Positions 15,549 to 26,530 of a DNA stretch of 64,000 nt are shown here, one piece after another. Positions within the stretch are counted from its first letter, which is position 1. Each line of letters opens with the position of its first letter. The notes beneath the pieces were generated by a model that saw only the letters and a program-made list of their open reading frames with translations, made no database searches and had not been told where the DNA came from. This stretch comes from RHKX01 sp963745755. Lineage in GTDB: Bacteria > Actinomycetota > Thermoleophilia > Solirubrobacterales > 70-9. Made by a program: the position numbers and the translations under genes. The DNA is taken from the NCBI GenBank assembly GCA_963745755.1, contig CAVUYP010000001.1, positions 930,001 through 994,000 of the forward strand, read 5' to 3'.

Positions 15549-16999
15549 CTATCGCCCCGCGGCCCAGGCCCGCAGGTGCGCGACCGCGCCGCCGCGGTCG
15601 GTCACCTCGCCCGCGTACTGGGCGGCCTCGAGCTCGGCGACCGCCTCGCCGAGCGCCGGGCCCGGCTCGATCCCCGACCTCGGCGGCGATCTCGTCGCCG
15701 CGCAGCAGCGGCTCCGGCGGCCCCTGCCGCTCCCAGGCCACCGCCGCCGCGAGCATCTCGCGGGCCAGGTCGAGGTGCCCGGTGATCGCCTCCTCGGGGA
15801 CGCCGCCGCCCTGCGCCGAGAGCCGGTCGGCGACCGTCAGCAGGGTCGTGTCGACCGACTGCGGGGCAGTCCGGCTCAGGTAGTCCCAGACCCGCCGCGG
15901 CGGCAGCGGCCGCTCGCGGACCATGAAGCCGAGGACGAGGTGGTCGCGGGTGATCGCCGCCAGGTGGCCGGCGAAGCGCCGTGACGTCCGCAGCCGCCGG
16001 CACAGAGCGCGGCGACCATCTCGGCGCCGACCGAGTCGTGGCCGATGAAGCTGACCCAGCCGTCGCGCTCGGTCCGCGTCACCGGCTTGCCGATGTCGTG
16101 CAGGAGCGCGGCCCAGCGCAGCGCGTCGCCGCGGCTGACCTCGTCGGCGAGCGGCGCCGCGAGCAGCTCGGCGACCGCCGGCGCCGCCGCGCCGCAGTAC
16201 CCGGGCAGATCGAGCTCGACCTCGAGCATCCGCCGCAGCACCTCGAGGGTGTGGTCGTGAGCGTCGAGATGGTGGTTGGCGCTCTGCGTCGACGCCGCGC
16301 AGCGCCGCCACCTCGGGCAGCACGACCGCGGTCGCCTCGAAGCGGTCGAGCAGGCCGAGCCCGGCGATCGGCTCCGGCCCCGACAGCAGCGCGGCGAGCT
16401 CGGCGAACTGCCGCTCGCCGGCCGGCTCGGCAGCGCGCGGCGCCGCCCGGCGGGCGAGCGCGACGGTCTCGGGATCGGGCTCGAAGCCGGCGCGGGAAGC
16501 GAACCGCGCGGCCCGCAGCACCCGCAGCGGGTCGTCGCTGAAGGAGCGATCCGAGCAGACCCTGAGCACGCCCGCCTCGAGGTCGTGGAGTCCTCCGGTC
16601 GGGTCGATCGGCGACCCGCCGGCGAGCGGCACAGCGACGGCGTTGACCGTGAAGTCGCGCAGCCGCAGGTCGGTCTCGATCGAGCCGGCGCGGAGCGCCG
16701 GCGACGTCGATCTTCCAGCCGCCGTCGCGGGCGACGACCCGCCAGGTCGCGAACTCGTCGGAGAGCTCGAAGGGATGCCCGTCGGCATCGTCGGCGAGCC
16801 GGCGGGCGGCGGCCTCGACGTTGCCGTCGAAGGCGATGTCGACGTCGACCACGTCGCCGCCGAGGATCGCGTCGCGAACCGCGCCGCCGACGAGCCAGGC
16901 GCGATCGGCGACCTCGCGCAGCCCCGAGCGGGCGACCTCGATCGCAGGAGCCTCGCCGAAGCGCTCCTCGAGCCGGGTCAGATGGATCGCTCCGCCCAC
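15549..16999 (-). CDS. tRNA nucleotidyltransferase / poly(A) polymerase with HD domain (frame-broken)
   Basis: Class II nucleotidyltransferase that adds CCA to tRNA or A tails. The head domain shows L-V-G-G-A-V-R-D-A-I-L-G and D-V-D-I-A-F; then R-D-F-T-V-N-A-V and D-P-L-R-V-L-R-A-A-R-F; the HD part shows L-L-H-D-I-G-K-P. The pieces are in several frames with breaks near 16700 (extra G in GCCGGCG), 16300 (extra G after GTCGAC), 15985 and about 15685. GTG start overlaps the end of alr by 22 bases. CCA-adding versus poly(A) activity cannot be told by eye. Confidence 0.8.
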
Positions 17000-18155
17000 C
17001 GCCGACTCAGCTCACCGCCGCCCGGTAGGCGCGCGGGAACGCGCCGGGTCAGCCCGCAGGGGATCTCGTAGTTGATCGTCCCGAGGCGCTCGGCGAGCTC
17101 CTCGGCGCTGACCTCCTCGTCGCCCTGGCGGCCGAGCAGGACCGCCGGCTCGCCGGGCTCGACCGCGGCTCGGGGCCGAGGTCGACGGTGACGTTGTCCA
17201 TCGAGATCGTGCCGACGAGCGGCCGCCGGCCGCCGCCGATCAGGACGTCGCAGGCGTTCGAGAGCCCGCGCCGGAAGCCGTCGCCGTAGCCGACCGGCAG
17301 GACCGCGACCCAGGTGTCGGCGGGCGCCCGCCAGGAGCGCCCGTAGCCGACCGACTCGCCGGCGTGGATGCGCTTGACGTCGGCGACGTAGGTGTGCAGC
17401 GTCAGCGCCGGCTCGAGGCCCTGCGGCGGCGGCGTCGCGCCCGAACGGGTCGAGCCCGTAGATCGCGACCCCGCAGCGGACCATCTCGAAGTGGAACTCG
17501 GGGCCGCGCAGCGTGGCGGCGCTGTTGGCGGCATGGAGGGTGATGCTCGGGATGGCGCTCCTGCAGCGGCACCGCCACCTCGCGGAAGCGGTCGAGCTGC
17601 TCGCGAAGGTAGCCGTCGTCGTCCTCGTCGGCGGTGGCGAAGTGGGTCCAGACGGCCGGCAAGCTCGATCCGGTCGTCGCCGGCCGCGGCGTCGGCGAGG
17701 CGAACGACGCCGAACGGCTCGCGATCGCCGAGCCGGCCCATGCCGGTGTCGTACTTGACGTGGACCCGGGGCCGGTACCCGAACATCGCCGCCCGCTCGG
17801 CCAGCTCGGCCGAGGAAGTCGGCCCGCCAGACGGTCAGCTCGGCCCGGGCCTGCAGGGCGACGTCCAGCTCGGCGCCGGTCAGCGCGCCCATCACGAAGA
17901 TCGGCACGTCGGCGCCGACCCGCTCGCGAAGCTCGAACGCCTCGGTCGCGGTGGCGACGGCGAGGCGCGTGGCGCCCGCCGCGCGAGCGCCGCGTCGGCG
18001 CACTCCGCCATGCCGTGGCCGTAGCCGTCGGCCTTGACGACGGCGCAGAGCTCGGTGCCGTCGCCGAGCCGGGCGGCGAGCGCAGCGCAGTTGCGCTCGA
18101 CCGCGCCGAGGTCGACGATCGCCGTGACCCGCTGGAACGGGTCGTGTCCGCTCAA
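16978..18155 (-). CDS. alr: Alanine racemase (at least six frame breaks)
   Basis: PLP enzyme making D-alanine for peptidoglycan. The PLP lysine is in V-V-K-A-D-G-Y-G-H-G; the second-base region is H-A-G-E-S-V-G-Y-G-R and V-A-V-L-P-V-G-Y-G-D-G-F. Also seen are V-K-Y-D-T-G-M-G-R-L and I-S-M-D-N-V-T-V-D. These blocks occur in the right order but jump between frames near 17985, 17812, 17660, 17545, 17430 and 17165. At 17812 one extra G (CTCGGCCGAG for CTCGCCGAG) explains it. TTG start overlaps the nnr stop (TTGA). Confidence 0.85.
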
Positions 18156-19674
18156 CGAGCCAGACCCCCGGGCAGCGCGTCGACCACGTCGGAGGCGATC
18201 ACCGACTCGGCACCGAGCCGCCGCGCCGCGAGCCGGCCGGCCCGGGCGTGCGCGTAGACGCCCGCGCAGGCGGCCGCGAACGGCTCGATCCCGCGGGCGA
18301 GCAGCGCCCCGATCGTGCCCGACAGGACGTCCCCGGTCCCGGCGGTGGCGAGCGCCGGGCTGTCGAGCGCGTTGACCGCGACCCGGTCGCCGTCGCTGAC
18401 GATCGTGTCGTCGCCCTTGAGGACGACGACGGCGCCCGCAGCGGCGGCTGGCGAGGCGCGCCTTGTCGAGCCGGTGGGCGGCGATCTCGGCGGAGTCGCA
18501 GCCGAGCAGGCGTCCGAGCTCGCCGGCGTGCGGGGTCAGCACCGTGGGCTCGCTGCGGGCGCGGAGCAGGCCGAGGTCGGTGCCGAGCGCGTTCAGGCCG
18601 TCGGCGTCGATCAGCAGCGACGCCGGAATCCGCGGCGCCAGCTCGCGGGCCAGCTGCAGCGAATGATCGGCACGGCCGAGGCCCGGGACCGAGGACGACG
18701 CAGGCCGACCGCTTCGGCGCGCTCGAGGATCGGGTCGGCCGCCGCGGCGCCGAGCCCGCCGCCGACGTCCTCGAGGCCGATCGTCATCACCTCGGTCAGC
18801 TTCACCTCGAGGATCGGCTCGAGCGTCGCCGGGCAGCCGACCGTCGCGTAGCCGGCACCGGCACGGATCGCCGCGCCGGAGGCCATGCAGGGCGCGCCGG
18901 TGAGCCCGCGCGAGCCGCCGACGACGAGGACGTCGCCGGAGCTGAACTTCGTCGACTCGGCGCCGCGGCGCGGCGCCAGGTCGAGAACGGACTCGGCGAT
19001 CACGCCGGCGGCGGGCGTCGCCGGTGCCCCGTCGGGTATCCCGATCGGCGCGACGACGAGGCGACCCGTGTGCCACTTGCCGGGGGCGATCCGGTGGCCG
19101 ACCTTGGCGGCGTGGAAGGTGACGGTGAGGTCGGCGCGGACCGCGGCGCCGGCGATCTCGCCGCTCGAGGCGTCGACGCCGGAGGCGACGTCGCAGGCGA
19201 CGACCGGCGCGCCGCAGTCGTTGATCGCCTCGATCGCGCGTCTTCGCGGCACCGCGCGGGGCCCCGTCGAAGCCGGTGCCGAAGACGGCGTCGACGATCG
19301 CGCCGGACCCGTCGAGGGCGCCTCGCCAATCGCCCTCGCCAACCGCGGTCGCGCCGCCGTCGAGGCGCTCGAGGTTGGCCGTCGAGTCGGCGCTGAGCTC
19401 GTCGAGCGGCCAGATCGAGAGCACGTCGACGCTCGTGCCCGGCGCCGCGCAGCAGCCGCGCCGCGACGAGCCCGTCGCCGCCGTTGTTGCCCTTGCCGCA
19501 GACGATCCGGATCGGACCCGGGCCGGCGAGCAGCTCCGTCTCGCGGGCCAGCGCTCCCCCGGCCGTCTCCATCAGCTGCAGCGACGGGACGCCGCGATCG
19601 TCGATCGCCCAGCGATCGATGCCGCTCATCCCGGCGGCATCGAAGAGCGGTTCGAGCCAGGCAGGTGCCTCCAC
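18153..19674 (-). CDS. nnr: Bifunctional NAD(P)H-hydrate epimerase/dehydratase (frame-broken)
   Basis: Repairs hydrated NAD(P)H. The N-terminal YjeF domain has G-K-G-N-N-G-G-D-G-L-V-A-A-R and V-D-A-V-F-G-T-G-F; the C-terminal kinase-like dehydratase domain has V-V-G-G-S-R-G-L-T-G-A, L-T-P-H-A-G-E-L and A-T-A-G-T-G-D-V-L-S-G. Domain order and total length (about 505 residues) match the fused family. Frame breaks near 19445, 19245, 18690 and 18450. GTG start at 19672-19674; next gene alr is coupled by a TTGA overlap, the order common in actinobacteria. Confidence 0.85.
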
Positions 19675-19684
19675 GGACGCCAGC

Positions 19685-20060
19685 CTACGCGGTGGCGGCG
19701 GCCGGGCTCGCGAGGACCACGGCCGCGGCGTTGTCGCGCGAGTGGGTCAGCGAGACGGCGAGGGCGACGCCGCGCTCGGCGGCCAGCTCCGCCGCCCGGC
19801 CGTGCAGGCGCAGCGCCGGGGCCGGACCGCCGACCACCTCGACGTCGCGGGGCGCGCAACCACCGCCGAGCGCCTTGATCGCCGCCTCCTTGGCGGCGAA
19901 GCGAGCGGCCAGGTGCCGGCCCGGACGGGCCCGCCCGGCACAGGCGCTCGAGCTCGCCGGGCATGAACAGGCGGTCGGCGAGCCGGGGCCGGCGGTCGAG
20001 CGCACGCTCGACCCGATCGATCTCGATCAGGTCGATCCCGAGCGCCGCGACGCCCGGGTA
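19685..20060 (-). CDS. acpS: Holo-[acyl-carrier-protein] synthase (frame break, start unsure)
   Basis: Transfers phosphopantetheine onto ACP. Visible: G-I-D-L-I-E-I-D-R-V-E-R near the N-terminus, L-F-M-P-G-E-L-E, A-A-R-F-A-A-K-E-A-A-I-K-A-L and the C-terminal S-L-T-H-S-R-D-N-A. The first block is in a different frame from the rest; an extra C near 19930 (GGGCCCGTCC) explains this. No standard start codon lies in the first frame, so the 5' end is approximate and may hide another indel. Sits between the DUF3352 gene and nnr. Confidence 0.8.
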
Positions 20061-20066
20061 CGGCGC

Positions 20067-21697
20067 TCAAGGCGTGATCACCGCCGCGGAGGTCGAGTCG
20101 CTGCCGCCCGCGGGCTGATCCTGGACGCCGAGCGTGAAGCCGGCGACCGAGCGGTCGCCGTCGACCTTGCTGCCGCCGACCAGGAAGTCGAGCGCGTTCA
20201 GGTAGGGACGCGCGGACTCGATGCTGGGATCGGACTGCCCGGTGCTGTCGACGAGGTCGAGGATCGGCGCGAAGTTGATGAAGACGCTCGGCGTCAGCCC
20301 GTCGCCGAGGTCGTCCTCGGCGGCCTGGAAGGTGTCCGAGTCGCCGAGCTTCTCCGACGGCGAGACGACGTCGTCGACGGTGTCGGCACCGCCGGCGATC
20401 ACGACCTTGTCGTCCTCGACGGCGACCTGGGCGCCGAGCGGGGCGCCCTGCGGCCTGGATGTCGAAGCCGCTCTGCGACGGCGTCACCTTGAGCCCGCGC
20501 GTCTTGCCGATCGCACCGCTGGACCTTGGCGACGGCGTCCTCGGCGGCCTTGGTGTCGTCGGTCGTAATCACCACCCCGCCGCCGAGGCCGAAGATCGAC
20601 GTGCCCTGCACGAACCCACCGACGTCGCCGATCCAGCCGAGGTCCTGCTCGAGGTTGAGGCCGGTCGCGTCCTGGAACATCTGGATCGGATCGACCTGGG
20701 CGGCCACGTTCGGAGCCGCGTCGGCGAAGCCGGCCTCGAATCCCGCCTTGAACTGGGCGATCGAACCGGCGATCTGATCGCCGACGTCGGTGGCGGCGAA
20801 CGCGAACCAGGCGTCGGCCGGCAGCGTCGTCAGCAGATCGCTCGGGTCGGGAGCGTTGTCGGCGGCCGGCGCCGAGGCGCCGAGGCCCATCGAGCTCTCG
20901 GTGACGGTGCCCCAGGCGTCGATCGGGCCCTCGCCCATCTGCGCGAGCTGGTCCTCGATCTGCTTGAGCTGGTCGGCGGGCACCGAGCCGGAGCTCTTGA
21001 CCAGGTCGATTACGCCCTGCGGGTCGGCGTAGAGCGAGAACAGGCTGTTGTCGGGAACCTCGTCGAGGCCGGTCTTCGAATCGTCGACGCCGGCGAAGTC
21101 GTCGGCGCCCTTGGCGTCGATCGCATCCTCGACGCCCTGGGTGCTGCCGGCGAGCAGGAAGTCGCCGTCGATGCCGACGGCGGTGTCGTCGCGGGGGCTG
21201 ACGGTCAGTCCGACGCCGTTGTAGTCCTGCTGCTTCGTCTTGCCGCTGCCGTTCGCCGACAGCTTGTCGACGAACGCCTGGGCGGCGCCGGCGTCGGTTA
21301 TCGCGACGACCGCCGCCCCCTCGGCCTCACTGGCCTTGGCGTCGTAGCCGTTGAAGTAGATGCCGGCGCGCGAGCCCAGCCACGGCGCGATGTCTGCCTC
21401 GTAGGTGAGGTCATCGCCCTCGGAGGCGAGCGCGCCGTCGATCGCCTCCTCGATCTTGCCCCCGACGTCTTCGGTGACGAGCAGCTTCGAGAGCGCCGAG
21501 TCGAGGTCGTCGCCGAGCTGGCCCTCGGGGCGGATGACCGCATCCATGTAGAAGGGCGTGTCGGCCGGCACCATCGTCGCCGGATCGGGACCGAGGTCGG
21601 CGGAGGCGCTGCCGGAGGAGCTGCCGCAGGCGGCGACAACCAGGGCGGCGGCGGCGAGGAGGGCGAGAGCGGTGGGGGCGAGGAGCTTCGTGCGCAT
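20067..21697 (-). CDS. DUF3352-like lipoprotein (frame breaks near its end)
   Basis: About 540 residues. Signal peptide with lipobox (V-V-A-A-C-G-S-S-S), then P-A-D-T-P-F-Y-M-D-A-V and repeated beta/alpha units ending with G-A-A-V-V-A-I-T-D, then V-V-I-T-T-D-D-T-K-A-A. This matches the DUF3352 type of surface lipoprotein with low-complexity Asp/Ala content. Two frame breaks (near 20515 and 20450) separate the last roughly 130 residues. Function unknown. It lies inside a wall-precursor and repair gene block, after glmS and before acpS. Confidence 0.65.
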
Positions 21698-21742
21698 GGC
21701 CCGGATGCTAATCGCTGTCGGCGCGGAATTGGGAGCGGTCGG

Positions 21743-23603
21743 CTACTCGACCGTGACGGTCTTCGCCAGGTTGCGCGGCTGATCGACGTTGAGGCCGAGC
21801 TGACGGGCCGTGTGGTAGGCGAGCAGCTGCAGCGGGATTACGGCGAGGATCGGCTGCAGGATCCAGTCGGTGCGCGGGACGAACAGCGCCTGGTCGGCGG
21901 CCTCGGCGACCTCGTCGGAGCCCTCGGTGCCGATCGCGATCACGTCGGCGCCGCGGGCCCGCACCTCGGCGACGTTGGAGAGCACCTTGTCGAGGACCGG
22001 GCTGTCGGTGGCGATGCAGACGACCGGCGTCGTCTCGTCGAGCAGGGCGATCGGCCCGTGCTTCATCTCGCCGGCGGCGTAGGCGTCGGAGGGGATGTAG
22101 GAGATCTCCTTCATCTTCAGCGCCCCCTCGAGGCAGATCGGCAGGCCGATGTGGCGGCCGAGGTAGAGGAAGAAGCGGCCCTCGTAGTGGCTGCGGGCGA
22201 TCGCGCGGACCTGCTGGTCGCAGGACTCGATCGTCTCCTCGATCTTGCGCGGCAGCGCCTTCAGCTCGCCGATCAGCTCGGCGATCCGCTCGCGGCCGAG
22301 GTGGTCGCGCGCCTGCGCCAGCCAGAGCCCGAGCAGGTAGATCGCCGCGACCTGGCTCGTGAACGTCTTCGTCGCGGCGACCCCGATCTCGAGCCCGGCG
22401 CGGGTGAAGAGGACGGAGTCGGCGTCGCGGGTCGCCTGGCTGCCCATCACGTTGGTGATCGCCAGCACGTGGGCGCCGCGCTCGCGGGCAAGCCGCATCG
22501 CCGCCAGGGTGTCGGCGGTCTCGCCCGACTGGGTGATGCCGATGACGAGATCGTCGGTGCCGATCACCGGGTCGCGGTAGCGGTACTCGGAGGCGACGTC
22601 CATCTCGACCGGGATCCGGGCCCAGGTCTCGATCGCGTAGCGGCCGACGAGGCCGGCGTGGTAGGAGGTGCCGCAGGCGACGATCGACGACCCGCCGCAG
22701 CTTCGCCGCCTGCTCGGGGGTGAGCGTCGAGCTCGCTGAGGTCGACCTGGTCGACCTCCGGGAGACGGTCGGTGATCGTCTCGGCGACCGCGTCGGGCTG
22801 CTCGTGGATCTCCTTCATCATGAAGGTCGGGTAGCCACCCCGCTCGGCGGCCTCCTCGTCCCAGGTGACCTCCTCGATCTCGCGGGCGATGCGGCGCGCC
22901 GTCGGCGTCGGTGATCGCGACCCCGTCGGGGGTGATCGTGACGATCTCGCCGTTCTCGATCTGCATGACGGTGCGGGTCTCGCGCAGGAAGGCGGGGATC
23001 GCCGAGGCGAGGAAGGTCTCGCCCTCGCCGACGCCGATCACCAGCGGGCACTCCTGGCGGGCGCCGACGAGCAGCTCGGGATGGTCGACGTGCATCGCGA
23101 CGAAGGCGTAGTGGCCGCGGAGGTCGGCGAACGCGGCGCGAACGGCCTCGGTGAGATCGCCCTCGTAGTGGCGCTCGATCAGGTGGGCGACGATCTCGGC
23201 GTCGGTCTCGGAGCTGAACTCGTGGCCGTCGCCGAGCAGGTCGCGGCGCAGCTCCGAGTGGTTCTCGACGATCCCGTTGAGGACGATGTTGATCTCGCCC
23301 TGCTCGTCGCTGTGCGGATGCGCGTTCTCCTCGGTGACGCGGCCGTGGGTCGCCCAGCGGGTGTGGGCGAGCCCGATCGTCGCCTCGGCCTCGGCGACGG
23401 CGACGGCGCCCTCGTCACGGCGGCTCGGCGACGGCGGCGCGGAGGTTCGCGAGGTTGCCGACCGCGCGAACCGATTCGATCCGCCCGTGGTCGAGCAGGG
23501 AGAGGCCGGCGGAGTCGTATCCGCGGTACTCGAGCTTCTCGAGGCCGGCGATGAGGAGATCGCGACATGGCCTCCTGCCCACATATCCGACGATGCCGCA
23601 CAT
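21743..23603 (-). CDS. glmS: Glutamine-fructose-6-phosphate aminotransferase (frame-broken)
   Basis: Makes glucosamine-6-phosphate, the first step to UDP-GlcNAc. The glutaminase domain begins M-C-G-I-V-G-Y-V-G with catalytic Cys2 and holds H-T-R-W-A-T-H-G; two SIS domains follow (A-C-G-T-S-Y-H-A-G, I-T-Q-S-G-E-T-A-D-T, A-G-E-M-K-H-G) and the C-terminus ends in the usual L-A-K-T-V-T-V-E. Breaks near 23420, 22900, 22735 and 22690. The last two are each an extra G between C and A (CTC[G]AC, GTC[G]AT). About 620 residues once restored. Directly after glmM in the same direction. Confidence 0.92.
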
Positions 23604-23691
23604 GGAGTCTCCGAGGGTTGAAGAGGGCGCCCAAGGATAGGGCCACCCCCGCGGATCGGCAAATCGGGCGCCTGCGGCGAAAAAGCGCGGC

Positions 23692-25011
23692 TCAGGCGAG
23701 CTCGCGGTTGGCGACCGCGACGAGCCGGCCGAGGACCTCCTCGCACTCCGCCTCGTCGGGCGCCTCGACCATGACCCGGACCAGCGGCTCGGTGCCCGAC
23801 GGCCGGACCAGCACCCGGCCGCGGCCCTCGAGGCCGGCTCCCTCGCGCCCGACCGCCTCCCAGAGACCGGTCGCGGCGGCCAGCGCGTCGCGGCTCGGGA
23901 CGACGACGTTCTCGAGCCGCTGCGGCAGCTTCTCGATCGGGCGGCTGTCGGCGAGCGGCTTCGAGCCGATCGCCCGCATCACCAGCAGCGCCGCCGCGAG
24001 TCCGTCGCCGGTGGTCGCGAAGTCGGTCCAGATGATGTGCCCGGACTGCTCGCCGCCGATCGTCCAGCCGCGCTCGACGAGCTCCTCGATCACGTAGCGG
24101 TCGCCGACCTTGGTCGTCGCGACCTCGATCCCGGCCGCCTCCATCGCCTGGTGGAACCCGTAGTTGCTCATCACCGTGACCGCCGCGCCGCCGGGCAGCT
24201 CGCCGGCGTCGCGCAGATGCAGGGCGGCGATCGCGACGATCTCGTCACCGTCGAAGGCGCGTCCCTGCGGCGTCGACGGCCAGCATCCGGTCGCCGTCGC
24301 CGTCGAAGGCGAATCCGATCTCGGCGCCGTGCTCGGCGACCGCCGCCGCGACGTTCTCGAGGTGGGTGGAGCCGCAGCCCTCGTTGATGTTGCGGCCGTC
24401 CGGCTCGGCGGCGATCGTGATCAGGTCGGCACCGAGTCGCTCGAAGGCGGCCGGGGCGGCGCGATAGGTCGCCCCGTTGGCGCAGTCGACGACGATGCGG
24501 CGGCCGGTCAGGTCGAGGTCGAAGGACGACGCCAGGGCTCGCAGATAGTCGTCGAGCGCTCCCTCGAGCCTGCGGATCCGACCCGAGGCGGCGCCGGTCG
24601 CCGGGCCGTCGGCGACGCGCGCCTCGACCCGGGCCTCGCCGTCGTCGTCGAGCTTGATCGCCGTCACGGCCGAAGAACTTGATGCCGTTGTCGCGCCACG
24701 GGTTGTGCGAGGCCGAGACGACGGCGCCGAGGTCGAAGCCGTGCTTGCGGACGAGGATCGCGGCGGCCGGCGTCGGCAGCACGCCGCCGAGGAAGACGTC
24801 GGCGCCGGCGGCGGCCAGGCCCGACGGCGAGCGCCGACTCGAGCATGTGCCCGGACTCGCGGGTGTCGCGGACGATCAGGACCTGCGGGCGGTCGCCACG
24901 CAGCTCCGCCGCGGTCGCGCGGCCGAGCGCCAGCGCCAGCTCCGGGGTGAGCACCTCGCCGACCGGTCCGCGGACGCCGTCGGTGCCGAACAGCTTCGTT
25001 CGCTCAGGCAT
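23692..25011 (-). CDS. glmM: Phosphoglucosamine mutase (three frame breaks)
   Basis: Isomerises glucosamine-6-phosphate to glucosamine-1-phosphate. Seen in order: L-F-G-T-D-G-V-R-G, R-D-T-R-E-S-G, the active-site serine loop V-S-A-S-H-N-P, the metal loop D-G-D-G-D-R-M, G-G-E-Q-S-G-H-I-I and the sugar-phosphate loop R-P-S-G-T-E-P-L-V-R-V. Breaks near 24820 (extra G in GTCGGGCC), 24668 (extra G in GGCGATC) and 24262. ATG start. Lies between rpsI and glmS, a common order in actinobacteria. Confidence 0.93.
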
Positions 25012-25068
25012 GTCGGGGGATGATTGCGCGGGCCCGGCGCCGATGCCTGCCCGCGGTCGAAACGCTCG

Positions 25069-25926
25069 CTAGCGCTTCGAGAACTGCGGCCGCTTGCGTG
25101 CCTTCTTGAGGCCGGCCTTCTTGCGCTCCTTGCGGCGGTCGTCGCGAGTCAGCATCCCGCGCCGCTTGAGGTCTCCGCGGAGCTCCGGCTCGAGCGCGGT
25201 CAGCGCCCGGGCGACGCCGTGGCGGACCGCGCCGGCCTGGCCGCTGATGCCGCCGCCGTGGACGCGGACTCTGACGTCGACGCTGCCCTCGTAGCCGGCG
25301 GTGACGAGCGGCTGGCGGGCCAGCGCCTGGTGCTGGCTGCTCTTGAAGTACTCCTCGATGCCGCGATCGTTGATCTCGAAGGAACCGTCGCCGGCACGGA
25401 CGATTACCCGGGCGACGGAGCTCTTGCGCTTGCCGGTCGCCTGGATCTGCGTGTCGGCCGGGACCGTGACCGACCGCGGCGCGATCGTCTCGTCGTCGTC
25501 GGCAGCGGCGGCAGCGGCGGCCTCGCGGGCGCGGCGCTCCTCCTCCTCGGCCTCGCGGGCGGCGCGCTCCTCGGCGGTCAGCTCGCGCTCGTCGCCGATC
25601 GCGATCGGCTCGAGGTCGGCGCCGGGAACGACGTCCTTCTTGGCGGGTTCGGCGGGAGCGTCGCCGGCCGGCTTCGTCTCGGGCTGCTCGGCGGCGGGCT
25701 CGGCGGCGGCGGGCTCCTCGGCGGCGGCCTCGGGCTGCTCGGCCGCGGGCTCCTCGGCGGCGGCGGCGGCCGGCTCCGCGACCTGCTCGGCGGCGGCCTC
25801 GGGCTGCTCGGCCTCGGGCTCGCTCGGCCTCGGGCTCCGGCGGCGCGGCTGCTCGGCCTCGGGCTCGGAAGTATCGGCGGCGGAGTCGTCCTCCTGCTCG
25901 CGCTCGGTGTCTTCGCTCCAGGTCAC
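25069..25926 (-). CDS. rpsI: 30S ribosomal protein S9 with a long acidic/Ala N-terminal extension
   Basis: The last about 125 residues (from Q-A-T-G-K-R-K-S-S-V-A-R-V to K-K-A-R-K-R-P-Q-F-S-K-R) are a normal bacterial S9, including the basic tail that reaches the P-site tRNA. In front stand about 155-160 residues of repeated E-P-E-A-E-Q-P-E-A-A, rich in Glu, Ala and Pro and probably disordered or coiled. The segment R-R-R-S-P-R-P-S (about 28-35) breaks the repeat; reading two bases over restores P-E-P-E-A-E, so two compensating indels may sit near 25825-25850. GTG start overlaps the rplM stop (GTGA). Confidence 0.9.
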   Translation of the reverse strand: MTWSEDTEREQEDDSAADTSEPEAEQPRRRSPRPSEPEAEQPEAAAEQVAEPAAAAAEEPAAEQPEAAAEEPAAAEPAAEQPETKPAGDAPAEPAKKDVVPGADLEPIAIGDERELTAEERAAREAEEEERRAREAAAAAAADDDETIAPRSVTVPADTQIQATGKRKSSVARVIVRAGDGSFEINDRGIEEYFKSSQHQALARQPLVTAGYEGSVDVRVRVHGGGISGQAGAVRHGVARALTALEPELRGDLKRRGMLTRDDRRKERKKAGLKKARKRPQFSKR

Positions 25927-26357
25927 TTGGTCACCTCCAGGGGCTTCGGCTGCTGAGCGGCATGCGGATGATCGGGGCCCGCATAGACCTTGAGCTTGAG
26001 CAGCTGCTTGCGGGCCATCTTGTTGCGGGGAAGCATCCCCTTGACGGCGCGGCGAATGACGTCCTCGGGCTTGCGGTCGAGCATCTCCTCGAGGGTCCGC
26101 GAGCGGATCCCGCCCGGGTAGCCGCTGTGCCGGTAGTAGCGCTTGCTCTTCAGCTTGTCGCCGGTGACGGCGATCTTCTCGGCGTTGACGACGACGACGA
26201 AGTCACCGACGTCGCAGTGCGGCGTGTACTCGGGCTTCCGCTTGCCGCGCAGGGCATCGGCGATCTGGGTCGCCAGCCGGCCCAGGGTCTGGCCCTCGGC
26301 GTCGACGACGCACCAGTCGCGCGTGCGGTTCTCGGGTGTTGCTACGTAGGTCTTCAT
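25923..26357 (-). CDS. rplM: 50S ribosomal protein L13
   Basis: 144 residues from the ATG giving M-K-T-Y-V. Family marks: W-C-V-V-D-A-E-G-Q-T-L-G-R-L-A-T, Y-R-H-S-G-Y-P-G-G-I and V-K-G-M-L-P-R-N-K-M-A-R. It binds 23S rRNA early in 50S assembly. First gene of the long leftward block; rpsI follows with a 4-base overlap, the conserved rplM-rpsI pair. Its promoter shares the 348-base gap with the riboswitch transcribed the other way. Confidence 0.97.
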   Translation of the reverse strand: MKTYVATPENRTRDWCVVDAEGQTLGRLATQIADALRGKRKPEYTPHCDVGDFVVVVNAEKIAVTGDKLKSKRYYRHSGYPGGIRSRTLEEMLDRKPEDVIRRAVKGMLPRNKMARKQLLKLKVYAGPDHPHAAQQPKPLEVTK

Positions 26358-26511
26358 TCCGCGAAACAGCCGCGCTCCGACCCGGACGGGTCCCACGCGG
26401 CCGGCGGGATGATAGCCATTGGCGCGCGGCGCCGGGTGTGGGGCGCCGGAACGCCGCCGCAGGGTTCCGGGACCGCTCCGGAATCCGATCCCGGGCGACC
26501 GGCCCCACGGT

Positions 26512-26517
26512 TATACT
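26512..26517 (+). promoter_or_regulatory. Candidate -10 box (TATACT)
   Basis: TATACT, one mismatch from TATAAT, stands out in G+C-rich DNA 14 bases before the riboswitch begins. No good -35 is visible at the expected distance. It would start the leader of the M23 peptidase mRNA. Confidence 0.4.
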
Positions 26518-26530
26518 GCCGCCCGCACAG

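Noticed and set aside
20067..20402. Separate small gene at the end of the DUF3352 lipoprotein gene
   Set aside because: It continues the lipoprotein after frame breaks; it has no own start context.
23604..23691. glmS ribozyme upstream of glmS
   Set aside because: No ribozyme core could be recognised, the glmM-glmS gap is only 88 bases, and the class is mainly found in Bacillota.
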